Of a stretch of DNA of 64,000 nt, positions 13,311 through 22,368 are shown piece by piece. Numbering within the stretch: the first letter of the stretch is position 1; every line of letters begins with the position of its first letter. Made by a program: the position numbers and the translations under genes. Below the pieces are notes generated by a model. The model did no database searches and was not told the origin of the DNA. It worked only from the letters and a program-made list of their open reading frames with translations. This DNA is from Granulicella sibirica (GTDB taxonomy: Bacteria > Acidobacteriota > Terriglobia > Terriglobales > Acidobacteriaceae): the NCBI RefSeq assembly GCF_004115155.1, contig NZ_RDSM01000002.1, positions 868,001 to 932,000 of the forward strand, written 5' to 3'.

Positions 13311-13739
13311 TCAGCTCTGCTGGCAATTCGCGCAAAGCCCGATGACATCCACCGCGTACCGCTCTACCAGGAACCCGCCAGGGAGCCGATCCTGCTTCGG
13401 AATCAGGCCAAGCTCACTCTCATCGATATCCGAGATCGACTTGCACTTCGAGCAAACAACGTGATGATGCTCGTGACCAGTCATCTCCACGCGCACGGTG
13501 CCATGGTGCAGGCTTACCTCGCGCAGCACGCCGCTCTCGACAAAGAGGTGAATATTCTTATAGACGGTAGCAAGCGATATGGTGGGAATGCGCTGCCGGA
13601 CCCCGGCGTAGATCTCTTCCGGGCTCGGATGTCCACTCATCGCGCGCATCACTTCGTAAAGCACCTGGCGCTGATGCGTAACCGCGATCCCATGCTCCTC
13701 GCATAGGTCTCGAAACGATCTGGCGGCATCTCCCTGCAT
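13311..13739 (-). CDS. Fur-family transcriptional regulator, PerR-like
   Basis: 142 residues with the Fur fold. The winged-helix region contains THQRQVLYEVMRAMSGHPSPEEIYAGV and the recognition part PTISLATVYKNIHLF. The His-rich sensing site is GHEHHHVVCSKC. Structural zinc cysteines are CxxC at 96/99 and CxxC at 136/139, as in PerR/Fur/Zur. The His-rich site and four Cys fit a peroxide- or iron-sensing member, but the subtype cannot be fixed. ATG at 13739 (MQGDAARSF) is preferred to an alternative start 13 codons earlier. The 145 bp 13166-13310 holds no gene. Confidence 0.85.
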   Translation of the reverse strand: MQGDAARSFRDLCEEHGIAVTHQRQVLYEVMRAMSGHPSPEEIYAGVRQRIPTISLATVYKNIHLFVESGVLREVSLHHGTVRVEMTGHEHHHVVCSKCKSISDIDESELGLIPKQDRLPGGFLVERYAVDVIGLCANCQQS

Positions 13740-13829
13740 CACTCTATGGTAAACGACGGGGGCTGCAAAACGTTCCAAAACATTGCCCGGTTTTTAGTGT
13801 GGAACCCAGTCAGGATCCCGCCCGGAGCC

Positions 13830-14267
13830 TTAGTTGAGCCGCTCCCGCTCGATGCGGCCAAAGCGTGAGTCGACTGGCTTACGCTCGGTGAAGCTCTCGT
13901 CCTCGCCATGCCACGACGTGATCGTCGGCTCCCCAAGCTGCCAACTCAGCAGAACCACCGACCCTTCAAGCTTGCAGGGAAACGCAAGCAGACCCTCTTC
14001 AAGGTCCGCGACCTGCACCCCGATCGAGTCGATCTCGGCCAGCGTATCGCGCGTCTCCTGCACCGCGGCATCGCGATCCGCCCGCCGCCGCGCGGCCGAC
14101 GCGATATCCACCCGCATGCCCCCGGAGAGGAAGATCTGGTGGCTAAGGGCCTGCATCTCGGATTCAAGCTCGGACGCCGTCTCCGCCGAGGTCTGGGCGC
14201 GCTTCAACAACGACTCGAGAACTGGAAGCAGCGTCTGCGCCTCGTTCCATGTAAATGTTTTGGTCAT
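13830..14267 (-). CDS. DUF2203 family protein
   Basis: 145 residues matching the DUF2203 pattern: N-terminal FTWNEAQTLLPVLESLLKRA, a long central helix, then GVQVADLEEGLLAFPCKLEG and SWQLGEPTITSWHGEDESF. Family function is unknown; the predicted form is an elongated helical hairpin plus a small beta unit. The ATG at 14267 (MTKTFTW) is chosen because the family start lies there; a frame extending 7 codons further exists. It is 90 bp from the fur-type gene on the same strand, so co-transcription is possible. Confidence 0.75.
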   Translation of the reverse strand: MTKTFTWNEAQTLLPVLESLLKRAQTSAETASELESEMQALSHQIFLSGGMRVDIASAARRRADRDAAVQETRDTLAEIDSIGVQVADLEEGLLAFPCKLEGSVVLLSWQLGEPTITSWHGEDESFTERKPVDSRFGRIERERLN

Positions 14268-14416
14268 CGCGTGTCCTCCCCTCGTCACATCTATTAGATA
14301 CCCGTTTCCGGAAAAGGAATCAGCTCACTTAGACGTCCACCCATCGGCGAAGACTCATGATTCTGGTGCGGCTCTCTCCTCCTCGCGCATCTGAGTGGTG
14401 GAAGCAGGAGAGCCGC

Positions 14417-15241
14417 ATGAAGATTCGTCCCCCCGCAAGAGCCATGTTGGTCGCAGTACTGGCAGGTCTGTCTGGATGCAGATCCGGAGCGCCGCCGGAC
14501 CGCCCACCGACCGGGTTCGGCGAGGAGCGCCCACGCACGGAGACACGTCCTGACGAGAGGCGTCGTGACGGCGGCCGTAAGGATCACGCGGAACTCGATC
14601 GTCCGGAAGACCGAGGGCGCTGGGAAGATCGAGAAGGTCGAGAAGGCCGAGACGATCGCGGCGGCCGAACCCGTAGATCTAGCCCGTCAGCCGGGAATAC
14701 TCCCGGCGCCTTTGACTTCTATCTCCTCAACCTCTCCTGGTCTCCCGAGTTCTGCGCCACCCACCCGCGGAGTCCGGAGTGCGGCTCGCACCTCGGCTTC
14801 ATCGTCCATGGCCTCTGGCCCCAGAACAACGATGGCACCTACCCCGAGCACTGCGGCGATGCTCCCGGCCCATCGAACCCCGGAGCCTACCACGACTTCA
14901 TGCCCGTGGACAGCCTCGTTCAGCACGAGTGGCAGACCCATGGAACATGTTCCGGTCAACCACCTGACGCCTACTTTGGCATGGCCCGTAAAGCATTCCA
15001 AGAGGTCACCATCCCGTCAGAACTTGCGCGCCTGGACTCCGAAGCCATGCTTCCCCCCGCCGACATCATCGGAGCCTTTATCAGGGCGAACCCGTCGTTC
15101 CCGCCCGAAAGCATTGCGCTCAGTTGCGGCAATAACCGCCTCACCGCCATCGAGATCTGCATGTCGAAGACGCTGCAGCCCATCGCATGCGAGTCTATCC
15201 GGTCCTGCCGGGCGCAACAGGTCAAGATCACTCCCCCTTAG
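14417..15241 (+). CDS. secreted RNase T2-family lipoprotein
   Basis: Endoribonuclease family cleaving single-stranded RNA through a 2',3'-cyclic phosphate. Both catalytic sequence blocks are present: FIVHGLWPQ with His131, and HEWQTHGTC with His170, Glu171 and His175. All active-site residues appear intact. The leader MKIRPPARAMLVAVLAG ends in lipobox LSGC (Cys21). Residues ~30-92 are a highly charged Arg/Asp/Glu/Gly low-complexity linker, then the enzyme domain. The ATG at 14417 has GGAGAG a few bases upstream. 274 residues. Cys pairs (CATHPRSPEC) fit an extracytoplasmic protein. Confidence 0.88.
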   Translation: MKIRPPARAMLVAVLAGLSGCRSGAPPDRPPTGFGEERPRTETRPDERRRDGGRKDHAELDRPEDRGRWEDREGREGRDDRGGRTRRSSPSAGNTPGAFDFYLLNLSWSPEFCATHPRSPECGSHLGFIVHGLWPQNNDGTYPEHCGDAPGPSNPGAYHDFMPVDSLVQHEWQTHGTCSGQPPDAYFGMARKAFQEVTIPSELARLDSEAMLPPADIIGAFIRANPSFPPESIALSCGNNRLTAIEICMSKTLQPIACESIRSCRAQQVKITPP

Positions 15242-15254
15242 GACAAGTTTTCAG

Positions 15255-15535
15255 AATTGTGGAAAAACTTGTCAAGCCCCAAAACCACGGAAGTACTTGA
15301 AACGAAAGCGTAAAGTCGGTGTCCTTTAAGTTATGGTGAGCCCTGTATCATGGAAGTAAGAGTAGAAAAACGCGAGCGGCATCGTCGGAGGGGAGACGGT
15401 GGATCGCCAGTAAGTCGTTTATTGACTAATATTTGCGGCTAAGTCTTTTAGGTTCTGATATTTGCAAAGAGTGTCGCGCCGTATCTCTTTGCAAATAAAA
15501 GACTTAGACGCGGGCAGTGGGGAGGGGGGGTATCC
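15255..15535 (+). repeat. composite non-coding repeat element, copy 1
   Basis: Fills most of the convergent intergenic region 15242-15553. Module A (about 15261-15340) contains CTTGTCAAGCCCCAAAACC, then AAAGCG, AAAGTC and TGTCCTTT blocks. About 100 bp later comes module B, a long hairpin at 15440-15506, followed by a CAGTG-plus-G-tract ending GGGGGGGTATCC (to 15535). The same order and spacing occurs on the minus strand at 22191-22480. No ORF is credible inside. Confidence 0.75.
15440..15506 (+). repeat. long two-step hairpin (module B of the element, copy 1)
   Basis: Outer arms TAAGTCTTTT (15440-15449) and AAAAGACTTA (15497-15506) are exact complements. Inner arms ATTTGCAAAGAG (15460-15471) and CTCTTTGCAAAT (15485-15496) form a perfect 12-bp stem with a 13-nt loop. 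A 10-nt bulge lies on the left side only. Confidence 0.85.
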
Positions 15536-15553
15536 TCGCTCAGGGCGCGGCAA

Positions 15554-16261
15554 TTATGAGCCGGTCACGCTGAGCGTCTTCTTTAAATCGGCGGCGAACG
15601 TGGGCTTCACAGGCTCCGGATCGAGCAGAAACGAGCAGACCCATTGCTCGGTCGGCTCAGCCTTCCTGGTGGAACGGTCACTCTGTTGCCTGCGCGCTCG
15701 AGGAGTCTGAGCCTGATCCGGATCCTGGTTGAAGTTGTACTCGTCATCGCGTTCCTGCGAAGGCTGCTCGAAGGTCTCGACCTCGACATCGCGGAGTCCA
15801 ACGACCACCGTAACGGCATACCAGCCAGGACTGATCTGGATGGTTCGTTCGAAACCGGTGATCGGAAGCGCCACGCGCGTCGATGGAATCGCACCCGGAT
15901 TCCACTGCTGCAGGCGATCGGTGTTGCAAAGCATCAGCTCGCCCGTCTCTGTACCGAGTACGAAGCCGGTCGAGTAGACGATGTGAGTGAGCGGAAGCGG
16001 AGAATCCTCAGTCACCGTCGAGCGCACATCGACCGTGTAGAAACCAGGCTCGACGCCAAGCGCCGGCACGACAACACCAGCCTCGTAGAGCGTCGGCCCA
16101 AGTCGAGTCGTCGTCAGCGCCTTGAGCAGATCGGTTCCTCCGGCATTCGGAGCGATCTCCTCGAGACGCGCCGGATCGACCAGGAAGAACGCTCCTTGTC
16201 CGGAGAAGAAGTTCGTCGCCTGGCGAGGAGCAAAGGGAACTGGCTGAGCAGGAAAGGGCAT
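15554..16261 (-). CDS. conserved-looking hypothetical protein
   Basis: 235 residues, not recognised. It begins MPFPAQPVPFAPRQATNFFS and has beta-rich segments (EPGFYTVDVRST, GFERTIQISPGWYAVTVVVGLRD) with no signal peptide or membrane helix. A charged low-complexity linker (QERDDEYNFNQDPDQAQ onward) and a conserved-looking tail QWVCSFLLDPEPVKP follow. The ATG at 16261 lies 2 bp after the ymdB stop, so the two are almost certainly co-transcribed and perhaps coupled. It may be a partner or effector of the phosphodiesterase, but that rests only on position. Confidence 0.6.
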   Translation of the reverse strand: MPFPAQPVPFAPRQATNFFSGQGAFFLVDPARLEEIAPNAGGTDLLKALTTTRLGPTLYEAGVVVPALGVEPGFYTVDVRSTVTEDSPLPLTHIVYSTGFVLGTETGELMLCNTDRLQQWNPGAIPSTRVALPITGFERTIQISPGWYAVTVVVGLRDVEVETFEQPSQERDDEYNFNQDPDQAQTPRARRQQSDRSTRKAEPTEQWVCSFLLDPEPVKPTFAADLKKTLSVTGS

Positions 16262-16263
16262 CG

Positions 16264-17058
16264 CTACTCGCCCAGCATCAACCGCTGGATGTGGAACGCG
16301 CGGCCCGTCGCGGCGTCGCACTGAATCAAGGCGGCACACATCTTCGGATTACCCTTCGCCGCCTCGAACTTGCCTGGCATTCCGGTCAGGAAGCGCTGCA
16401 GCACAAGCTCCTTCTCGACTCCGATCACCGAGTCGTAAGGACCAGACATGCCAACATCGGTCTGGTAAGCAGTTCCCATCGGAAGCACACGCTCATCCGC
16501 GGTCGGAATATGCGTATGCGTCCCAAGAACAGCGGTCACGCGACCGTCGAGATACCAGCCAAGCGCAACCTTCTCGCTCGACGCCTCGGCATGGATATCG
16601 AGCAGGATCACCTTCGCGGTGATCTTCGACAGCAACTCATCCGCCTTGCGGAACGGGTCGTCGCATGCCGACATGAAGACCCGTCCCTGCATGTTCATGA
16701 CGGCGTACTCTGTTCCGTCAGGCAGTGTGCCCTGGTAGAAGCCGAACCCGGGCGTTCCAACCGCGTAGTTGGCGGGACGCAGAACACGTCTCGGCCGCTC
16801 GTGGCTGTTGGCGGGAACGTTCATGTAGTCGAAGATCTCGCGCTTGTCCCAGATGTGATTTCCGGTGGTGATCACGTGGGCGCCAAGATCGAAGATCTCC
16901 TCGGCAAGCGAGGGCGTGAGGCCGAATCCTCCAGCGGCGTTTTCGCCGTTGATGACGAGGAGGTCGACGGCGTTCGATTCGAGGACGTGTGGGAGATGCT
17001 CGCGGACGATGTGGCGGCCAGCGGATCCGAAGATATCGCCGACAAAGAGGATATTCAC
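16264..17058 (-). CDS. YmdB-like metallophosphoesterase (TIGR00282 family)
   Basis: 264 residues, calcineurin-like phosphoesterase of the YmdB type; the Bacillus member hydrolyses 2',3'-cyclic nucleotides and influences biofilm and motility decisions. Metal ligands are visible in order: Asp8 (GDIFG), Glu39-Asn40 (NGENAAGG), Asn67-His68 (TTGNHIWD), His156 (DIHAEA), and His181/His183 (GTHTHIPT). Length matches the family. It is followed 2 bp later by the hypothetical 235-residue gene. Activity is inferred from family only. Confidence 0.88.
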   Translation of the reverse strand: MNILFVGDIFGSAGRHIVREHLPHVLESNAVDLLVINGENAAGGFGLTPSLAEEIFDLGAHVITTGNHIWDKREIFDYMNVPANSHERPRRVLRPANYAVGTPGFGFYQGTLPDGTEYAVMNMQGRVFMSACDDPFRKADELLSKITAKVILLDIHAEASSEKVALGWYLDGRVTAVLGTHTHIPTADERVLPMGTAYQTDVGMSGPYDSVIGVEKELVLQRFLTGMPGKFEAAKGNPKMCAALIQCDAATGRAFHIQRLMLGE

Positions 17059-17106
17059 TCGTGAGAGGTTAGCAGATTTGGATCACCGAATGATCGGAGG
17101 CGGTAA

Positions 17107-17598
17107 TTGCGATATCGTCTACCGATGGCCGCGTACACAATCCGGAAGATGACAGTCGACGATGCAGGGCTCGTCGGCGAGCAGAGAGAGAAGATGTTTC
17201 AAGCAGTTAACAAACCGCAGGATGCGCTGGACGCGATGCGTGAGCCGTTCCTGAAATGGGTCGCTCCCAAACTGGTTGACGGAAGTTACCTTGGCTGGGC
17301 AGTGGAGCACGAAGGAAAGGCAATCGGCGGTGCGGGCCTGATAGTGCTCGACTGGCCTCCGCACTACCTTCATCCGACGGACGCACGCAGAGGTTATCTA
17401 CTGAACGTGTACGTGGACGGCGATCATCGCGGCCAGGGACTGGCACGGAAGCTTGTCGAGGCGAGTTACGAAGGCGCCCGGGAGTTAGGCATTCACTATC
17501 TCGTACTGCATGCGAGCGAGCTCGGGAGACCCGTCTATGAACGGATGGGTTGGAAGGACACGAACGAGATGTCATTAATGCTTGTGGAAGAAGACTGA
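17107..17598 (+). CDS. GNAT family N-acetyltransferase
   Basis: 163 residues with the acetyl-CoA binding pattern NVYVDGDHRGQGLARKLVEA (motif A, R/Q-x-x-G-x-G/A) and the C-terminal GRPVYERMGWKDTNEMSL strand. The start is set at TTG 17107 because GGAGG (17096-17100) lies 6 nt upstream. The ATG at 17125 (MAAYTIRKM) is 24 nt from that SD and less well served, though it is the usual family N-terminus. Acceptor substrate unknown. It is transcribed divergently from ymdB. Confidence 0.85.
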   Translation: MRYRLPMAAYTIRKMTVDDAGLVGEQREKMFQAVNKPQDALDAMREPFLKWVAPKLVDGSYLGWAVEHEGKAIGGAGLIVLDWPPHYLHPTDARRGYLLNVYVDGDHRGQGLARKLVEASYEGARELGIHYLVLHASELGRPVYERMGWKDTNEMSLMLVEED

Positions 17599-17651
17599 TA
17601 TATGTGTGCGGTAAGCGTCAAAGACAGGAGAGCTGTGGTAGCTTGCTTGGG

Positions 17652-18026
17652 ATGGCAGAGAGTGGACAATTCCGGTTGGGTCTTCGGCTGCTGACGGTGC
17701 TGGCGAAAGGCCCCGGCACGATGCATACCTCGGCGGCAATCGCGGAGGAGCTTGGCGAGAGCCCGGTTGTGGTGCGGAGGATGTTTCTCCTGCTGCACAA
17801 GGCCGGGCTGATCGAGCAGAAGAAGGGGCCGAACGGCGGCGCGAAGCTGATGATTCCGGCCAAGCAGATTGGCGTAGGGACAGTCTACGGAGCGGTGTCG
17901 AAGGGGTGGCTTGTCGTGGGGGATGCTTCTGTCGATGGCGTGATGAAGAAGGTTCGCGCCGAGGCGATTGCGGCGATGAATGAGACGACACTGAACCAGG
18001 TGGTAAAGAAGCTTCGCAAGGCATAG
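17652..18026 (+). CDS. Rrf2-family transcriptional regulator without Cys ligands
   Basis: 124 residues. The Rrf2 winged helix is evident: FRLGLRLLTVLAKGPGTMHT, SAAIAEELGESPVVVRRMFL, LLHKAGLIEQKKGPNGGAKL. Classical Rrf2 sensors (IscR, NsrR) bind Fe-S clusters through three Cys; this protein has none from the ATG onward. It therefore resembles cluster-free YwnA-type members. The ATG at 17652 begins MAESGQFRLG. It ends 1 bp before a perfect hairpin that separates it from convergent lysS. Confidence 0.8.
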   Translation: MAESGQFRLGLRLLTVLAKGPGTMHTSAAIAEELGESPVVVRRMFLLLHKAGLIEQKKGPNGGAKLMIPAKQIGVGTVYGAVSKGWLVVGDASVDGVMKKVRAEAIAAMNETTLNQVVKKLRKA

Positions 18027-18069
18027 CGAGTTACCGCATAGGTGAATAGATCACGTATGCGGTAACTCG
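18027..18069. terminator. perfect hairpin filling the Rrf2/lysS convergent gap
   Basis: CGAGTTACCGCATA (18027-18040) and TATGCGGTAACTCG (18056-18069) are exact 14-bp inverted repeats with a 15-nt loop. The hairpin begins at the first base after the Rrf2 stop and ends one base before the lysS stop. There is no T-tract on either strand, so it is a bidirectional stem of terminator or 3'-end-protecting type rather than a classical intrinsic terminator. Confidence 0.7.
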
Positions 18070-18070
18070 A

Positions 18071-19975
<1,905 letters not shown>

Positions 19976-20058
19976 GGTGGTTCCTTCTAACTGAATGCGT
20001 CCTCTGGTTTTGGCGGGGACGTTGACGCTTTAGTATAGCGGCGTGATGTAATCAGCGG

Positions 20059-20310
20059 ATGGCTGATGGCACGAGCGGCGGGGGCGGGAAGGGCAAAGGA
20101 GCGCTTGGCGATCTGGTGAAGGCCGAGTCGATGATCCAGTTTGCGATCGCCTTGCCTGCCGGATGCGTGATCGGCTGGCTGCTCGGCCATTGGGCGGATA
20201 AGCACTTCCACCAGAATTGGATCGGCGTTGTCGGGATCATGCTTGGAGCGGTCGCGGGGTTCATCCAGATCTTCCGGACAGCGTCTGGATTTCTGAAGAG
20301 GGATTCGTGA
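20059..20310 (+). CDS. atpZ: AtpZ/AtpI-type F0 assembly protein
   Basis: 83 residues. A Gly/Lys-rich N-terminus is followed by two membrane helices, FAIALPAGCVIGWLLGHWAD and GVVGIMLGAVAGFIQIFRTA, with the intervening HFHQNW. This is the AtpZ/AtpI layout of small proteins that accompany ATP synthase genes and help Mg2+ supply or c-ring assembly in studied species. It starts the plus-strand F0 locus, divergent from lysS, and its stop overlaps the next gene in a GTGA arrangement. Confidence 0.82.
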   Translation: MADGTSGGGGKGKGALGDLVKAESMIQFAIALPAGCVIGWLLGHWADKHFHQNWIGVVGIMLGAVAGFIQIFRTASGFLKRDS

Positions 20311-20726
20311 CCGGAATGCGGCTGATGGAGCAGTTCACGGACGAGGATTTCAAGCGGACGATCTGGGGTGCGCTTCGCCTGATGGCGATCGTTCTGGTAG
20401 TTACCCTGCCTCTGGTCTGGTGGAAGGCCGGGTGGCAGAGCGCGGCACTTCTGGCCGTTGGAGCGGTGATTTCGGGGTCCGGACTGTACGAGTGGTTGAG
20501 GCTGATGACTGCGGTGATGGCGCGGATGGATCTTGGTGGCGAGGCGAAGCCGCTCGGGATGGTTCTTACCGGTTTCTTCATCAGGCTGGGCCTGACCATC
20601 GTGGTTCTCTATGTTAGTCTAAGGTTTCTGGATGGCTCGGTTTACGCGCTGGCAGGCGGCCTTGCGCTTGGAGTGTTTTCACTCTCGGTCGAGGGTCTTC
20701 GGTTGATGAAGGCCTGGACGGTTTAG
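20307..20726 (+). CDS. AtpI-like membrane protein of the F0 locus
   Basis: 139 residues with four predicted membrane helices (MAIVLVVTLPLVWW, SAALLAVGAVISGSGLY, GMVLTGFFIRLGLTIVVLYVS, VYALAGGLALGVFSL). This matches the size and topology of AtpI-family ATP synthase accessory proteins, but no diagnostic motif is seen. GTG at 20307 is chosen because it overlaps the atpZ stop (GTGA); ATG at 20316 is an alternative. It lies 30 bp before atpB, so it is very probably part of the atpZ-I-B-E unit. Confidence 0.7.
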   Translation: MTGMRLMEQFTDEDFKRTIWGALRLMAIVLVVTLPLVWWKAGWQSAALLAVGAVISGSGLYEWLRLMTAVMARMDLGGEAKPLGMVLTGFFIRLGLTIVVLYVSLRFLDGSVYALAGGLALGVFSLSVEGLRLMKAWTV

Positions 20727-20756
20727 CCCGCGTTCCCTCTATCCAGCTTCACCTCT

Positions 20757-21488
20757 ATGCCGATACAGCCTGCTTTTACCCAATTTCTGAATGCGCACCT
20801 CGCTGGGCCGGCCAACGCGCTGCTGAGCGCGGTGCACGTGCATCCGGTTTACCCGGAAGCGCCGATTACGACGGCAGTTTCGATGGAACTGCTTGTGTTC
20901 GTGGTTCTTGTCGCCTACTTCGTGATCGTCCGTGTAAGCCTGCAGGTCGAGAAGCCCGGTGCGGTGCAGCACATGGCCGAGATGACGCACGAGTTCGTCT
21001 CCGAACAGGGCGAGTCGATCATCGGTCATGGCTTCGAAAAGTTCGTCAGCTACCTGACGGCGCTGTTCCTGTTCATCCTGATCGCAAACCTGATGGGCCT
21101 GGTTCCGGGTCTTGAATCACCGACGGCGAATGTCACGGTTCCGCTCGGGTTCGCGCTGGTGACTTTTCTGTATTACCACTACCACGGCATCCGAGCGAAC
21201 GGCTTTGGGTACATCAAGCAGTTCCTTGGTCCGGTGCCGCTGATTGCGTGGCTTCTGTTTCCGATCGAGATCATCTCGCACCTTGCGCGTGTGCTTTCGC
21301 TCACGGTTCGTCTCTACGCGAATATGTACGCCGGCGACCTGTTGACGCTTGCGTTCTTCTCGCTCGTTCCGGTCGGCATTCCGCTTGTCTTCCTCGGTCT
21401 TCACCTTGGGGTGGCGGCGATCCAGGCGTATGTGTTCATGCTTCTGGCGATGATCTATCTTTCACTCGCTGTCGCGCACGATCACTAG
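20757..21488 (+). CDS. atpB: F0 ATP synthase a subunit
   Basis: Stator half-channel subunit for ion entry and exit, 243 residues. Family hallmarks are the GLVPGLESPTANVTV region and the essential-Arg helix HLARVLSLTVRLYANMYAGD, with the conserved Arg in LSLTVRLYANM. A final helix follows (AAIQAYVFMLLAMIYLSLAV). About six membrane helices can be drawn. The ATG at 20757 is the only good start. It is encoded 14 kb from the F1 operon, with atpE 129 bp downstream. Confidence 0.96.
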   Translation: MPIQPAFTQFLNAHLAGPANALLSAVHVHPVYPEAPITTAVSMELLVFVVLVAYFVIVRVSLQVEKPGAVQHMAEMTHEFVSEQGESIIGHGFEKFVSYLTALFLFILIANLMGLVPGLESPTANVTVPLGFALVTFLYYHYHGIRANGFGYIKQFLGPVPLIAWLLFPIEIISHLARVLSLTVRLYANMYAGDLLTLAFFSLVPVGIPLVFLGLHLGVAAIQAYVFMLLAMIYLSLAVAHDH

Positions 21489-21617
21489 AGTTCAGGTTTT
21501 GCCGCGAGGGTCTGTCTCCCACCTCGCGGTAGTTGGACGCCGCATAGCGTGAGGGTGCCAGCACGGTGAGCATCAACCACCCACTGGCGGCGTATCCCGG
21601 GAGCGCGGAGTTTTACG

Positions 21618-21923
21618 ATGAAGAAGCTTCAATACATGTTTATGTCCCTGGCTGCGATGCTGCTTGCAACGCCGGCCTTTGCGCAGGGTGCCGCTGAGCC
21701 TGCTGGTAAGTGGTATGTCTCGATCGCTGCCGGTCTTGGCATGGCGATCGCTGCCGGCCTTTGCGGTCTCGGTCAGGGTAAGGCAACCGCTTCGGCAACC
21801 GAAGCGCTGGCACGGAACCCGGGCGCTCGCCCTGGAATCTTCGTGTTCCTGATTCTCGGTCTCGCGTTTATCGAGTCCCTCGCGCTGTTCACGTTCGTCA
21901 TCATCTTCCTCAAGGTTCAGTAG
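21618..21923 (+). CDS. atpE: F0 ATP synthase c subunit with N-terminal leader
   Basis: Proteolipid of the rotor ring, 101 residues. The usual two-helix hairpin occupies ~33-100, with the polar-loop sequence ARNPGARPG and the ion-binding carboxylate Glu86 in AFIESLALF. An extra N-terminal segment, MKKLQYMFMSLAAMLLATPA then FAQG, looks like a cleavable signal peptide (AFA-Q), leaving a ~78-residue mature chain. Gln53 (GLGQGK), Glu86 and Ser87 match three positions used for Na+ binding in known Na+-type c rings; the following Thr is Leu here. A GGAG-type SD precedes the ATG. A terminator follows at 21941. Confidence 0.95.
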   Translation: MKKLQYMFMSLAAMLLATPAFAQGAAEPAGKWYVSIAAGLGMAIAAGLCGLGQGKATASATEALARNPGARPGIFVFLILGLAFIESLALFTFVIIFLKVQ

Positions 21924-21940
21924 TTTTCCGTTTCGCAAAG

Positions 21941-21966
21941 AGCCTCCGCTGCGGCGGGGGCTTTTT
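21941..21966 (+). terminator. intrinsic terminator after atpE
   Basis: AGCCTCCGC (21941-21949) pairs with GCGGGGGCT (21954-21962; one T-G pair) around a TGCG loop and is followed by TTTTT. It lies 18 bp past the atpE stop and closes the atpZ-I-B-E transcript. Confidence 0.88.
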
Positions 21967-22032
21967 CGTCTTTGTTTGCATCTCACTTTCAGAAACGCGT
22001 TCACGCGTGATTCTTGCGAGGAGATATGGCCT

Positions 22033-22185
22033 ATGAAACGAGCGATTTACTGGGGAACGATTGTGGCGGGTGTGGTGGCGGCTTACATGATGTACCGGCG
22101 TGGTGAGTCGGTAGGAACGATTGCAAAGTCGACGATTTTCAACCCGGTCGGGGCGCTGGTGAACGAAGTTCAGAACGTGGCTTAG
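22033..22185 (+). CDS. small single-pass membrane protein, unknown
   Basis: 50 residues: MKRAIYWGTIVAGVVAAYMM then YRRGESVGTIAKSTIFNPVG and a short tail. One membrane helix with a short positive N-terminus and an RR step after the helix is visible; no family is recognised. GAGGAG lies 8-9 nt before the ATG at 22033, a good SD. It is downstream of the atpE terminator on the same strand, so expression may depend on readthrough or its own promoter in 21967-22032. Confidence 0.6.
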   Translation: MKRAIYWGTIVAGVVAAYMMYRRGESVGTIAKSTIFNPVGALVNEVQNVA

Positions 22186-22215
22186 GGGGCTACCCCCCCC
22201 CCACACTGTCGGGGT

Positions 22216-22284
22216 GTAAGTCTTTTCGATACAACAAGATAAGAGTTTGGTTGCGCTGTATCTTGTTGCAATGATTGGACTTAC
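22216..22284 (-). repeat. hairpin (module B of the element, copy 2)
   Basis: Outer arms GTAAGTC (22216-22222) and GACTTAC (22278-22284) and inner arms CAACAAGATA (22232-22241) and TATCTTGTTG (22259-22268) are exact complements. Arm sequences differ from copy 1 on both sides, yet pairing is kept. The loop keeps GCGCTGTATC, against GCGCCGTATC in copy 1. Confidence 0.8.
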
Positions 22285-22337
22285 TCCCTAAATATCAGAT
22301 AAGAAAGAACTTAGCGCGGCACTGGGCCTAAGAAGAG

Positions 22338-22368
22338 AGGCCGCATCCCTTTCGGGCGGCGGCCTTTT
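22338..22368 (+). terminator. terminator-like hairpin inside repeat copy 2
   Basis: AGGCCGC (22338-22344) pairs with GCGGCCT (22359-22365), with an inner CCC/GGG pairing round TTTC, followed by TTT. It reads as a plus-strand terminator opposing the nuo operon end. Confidence 0.6.
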
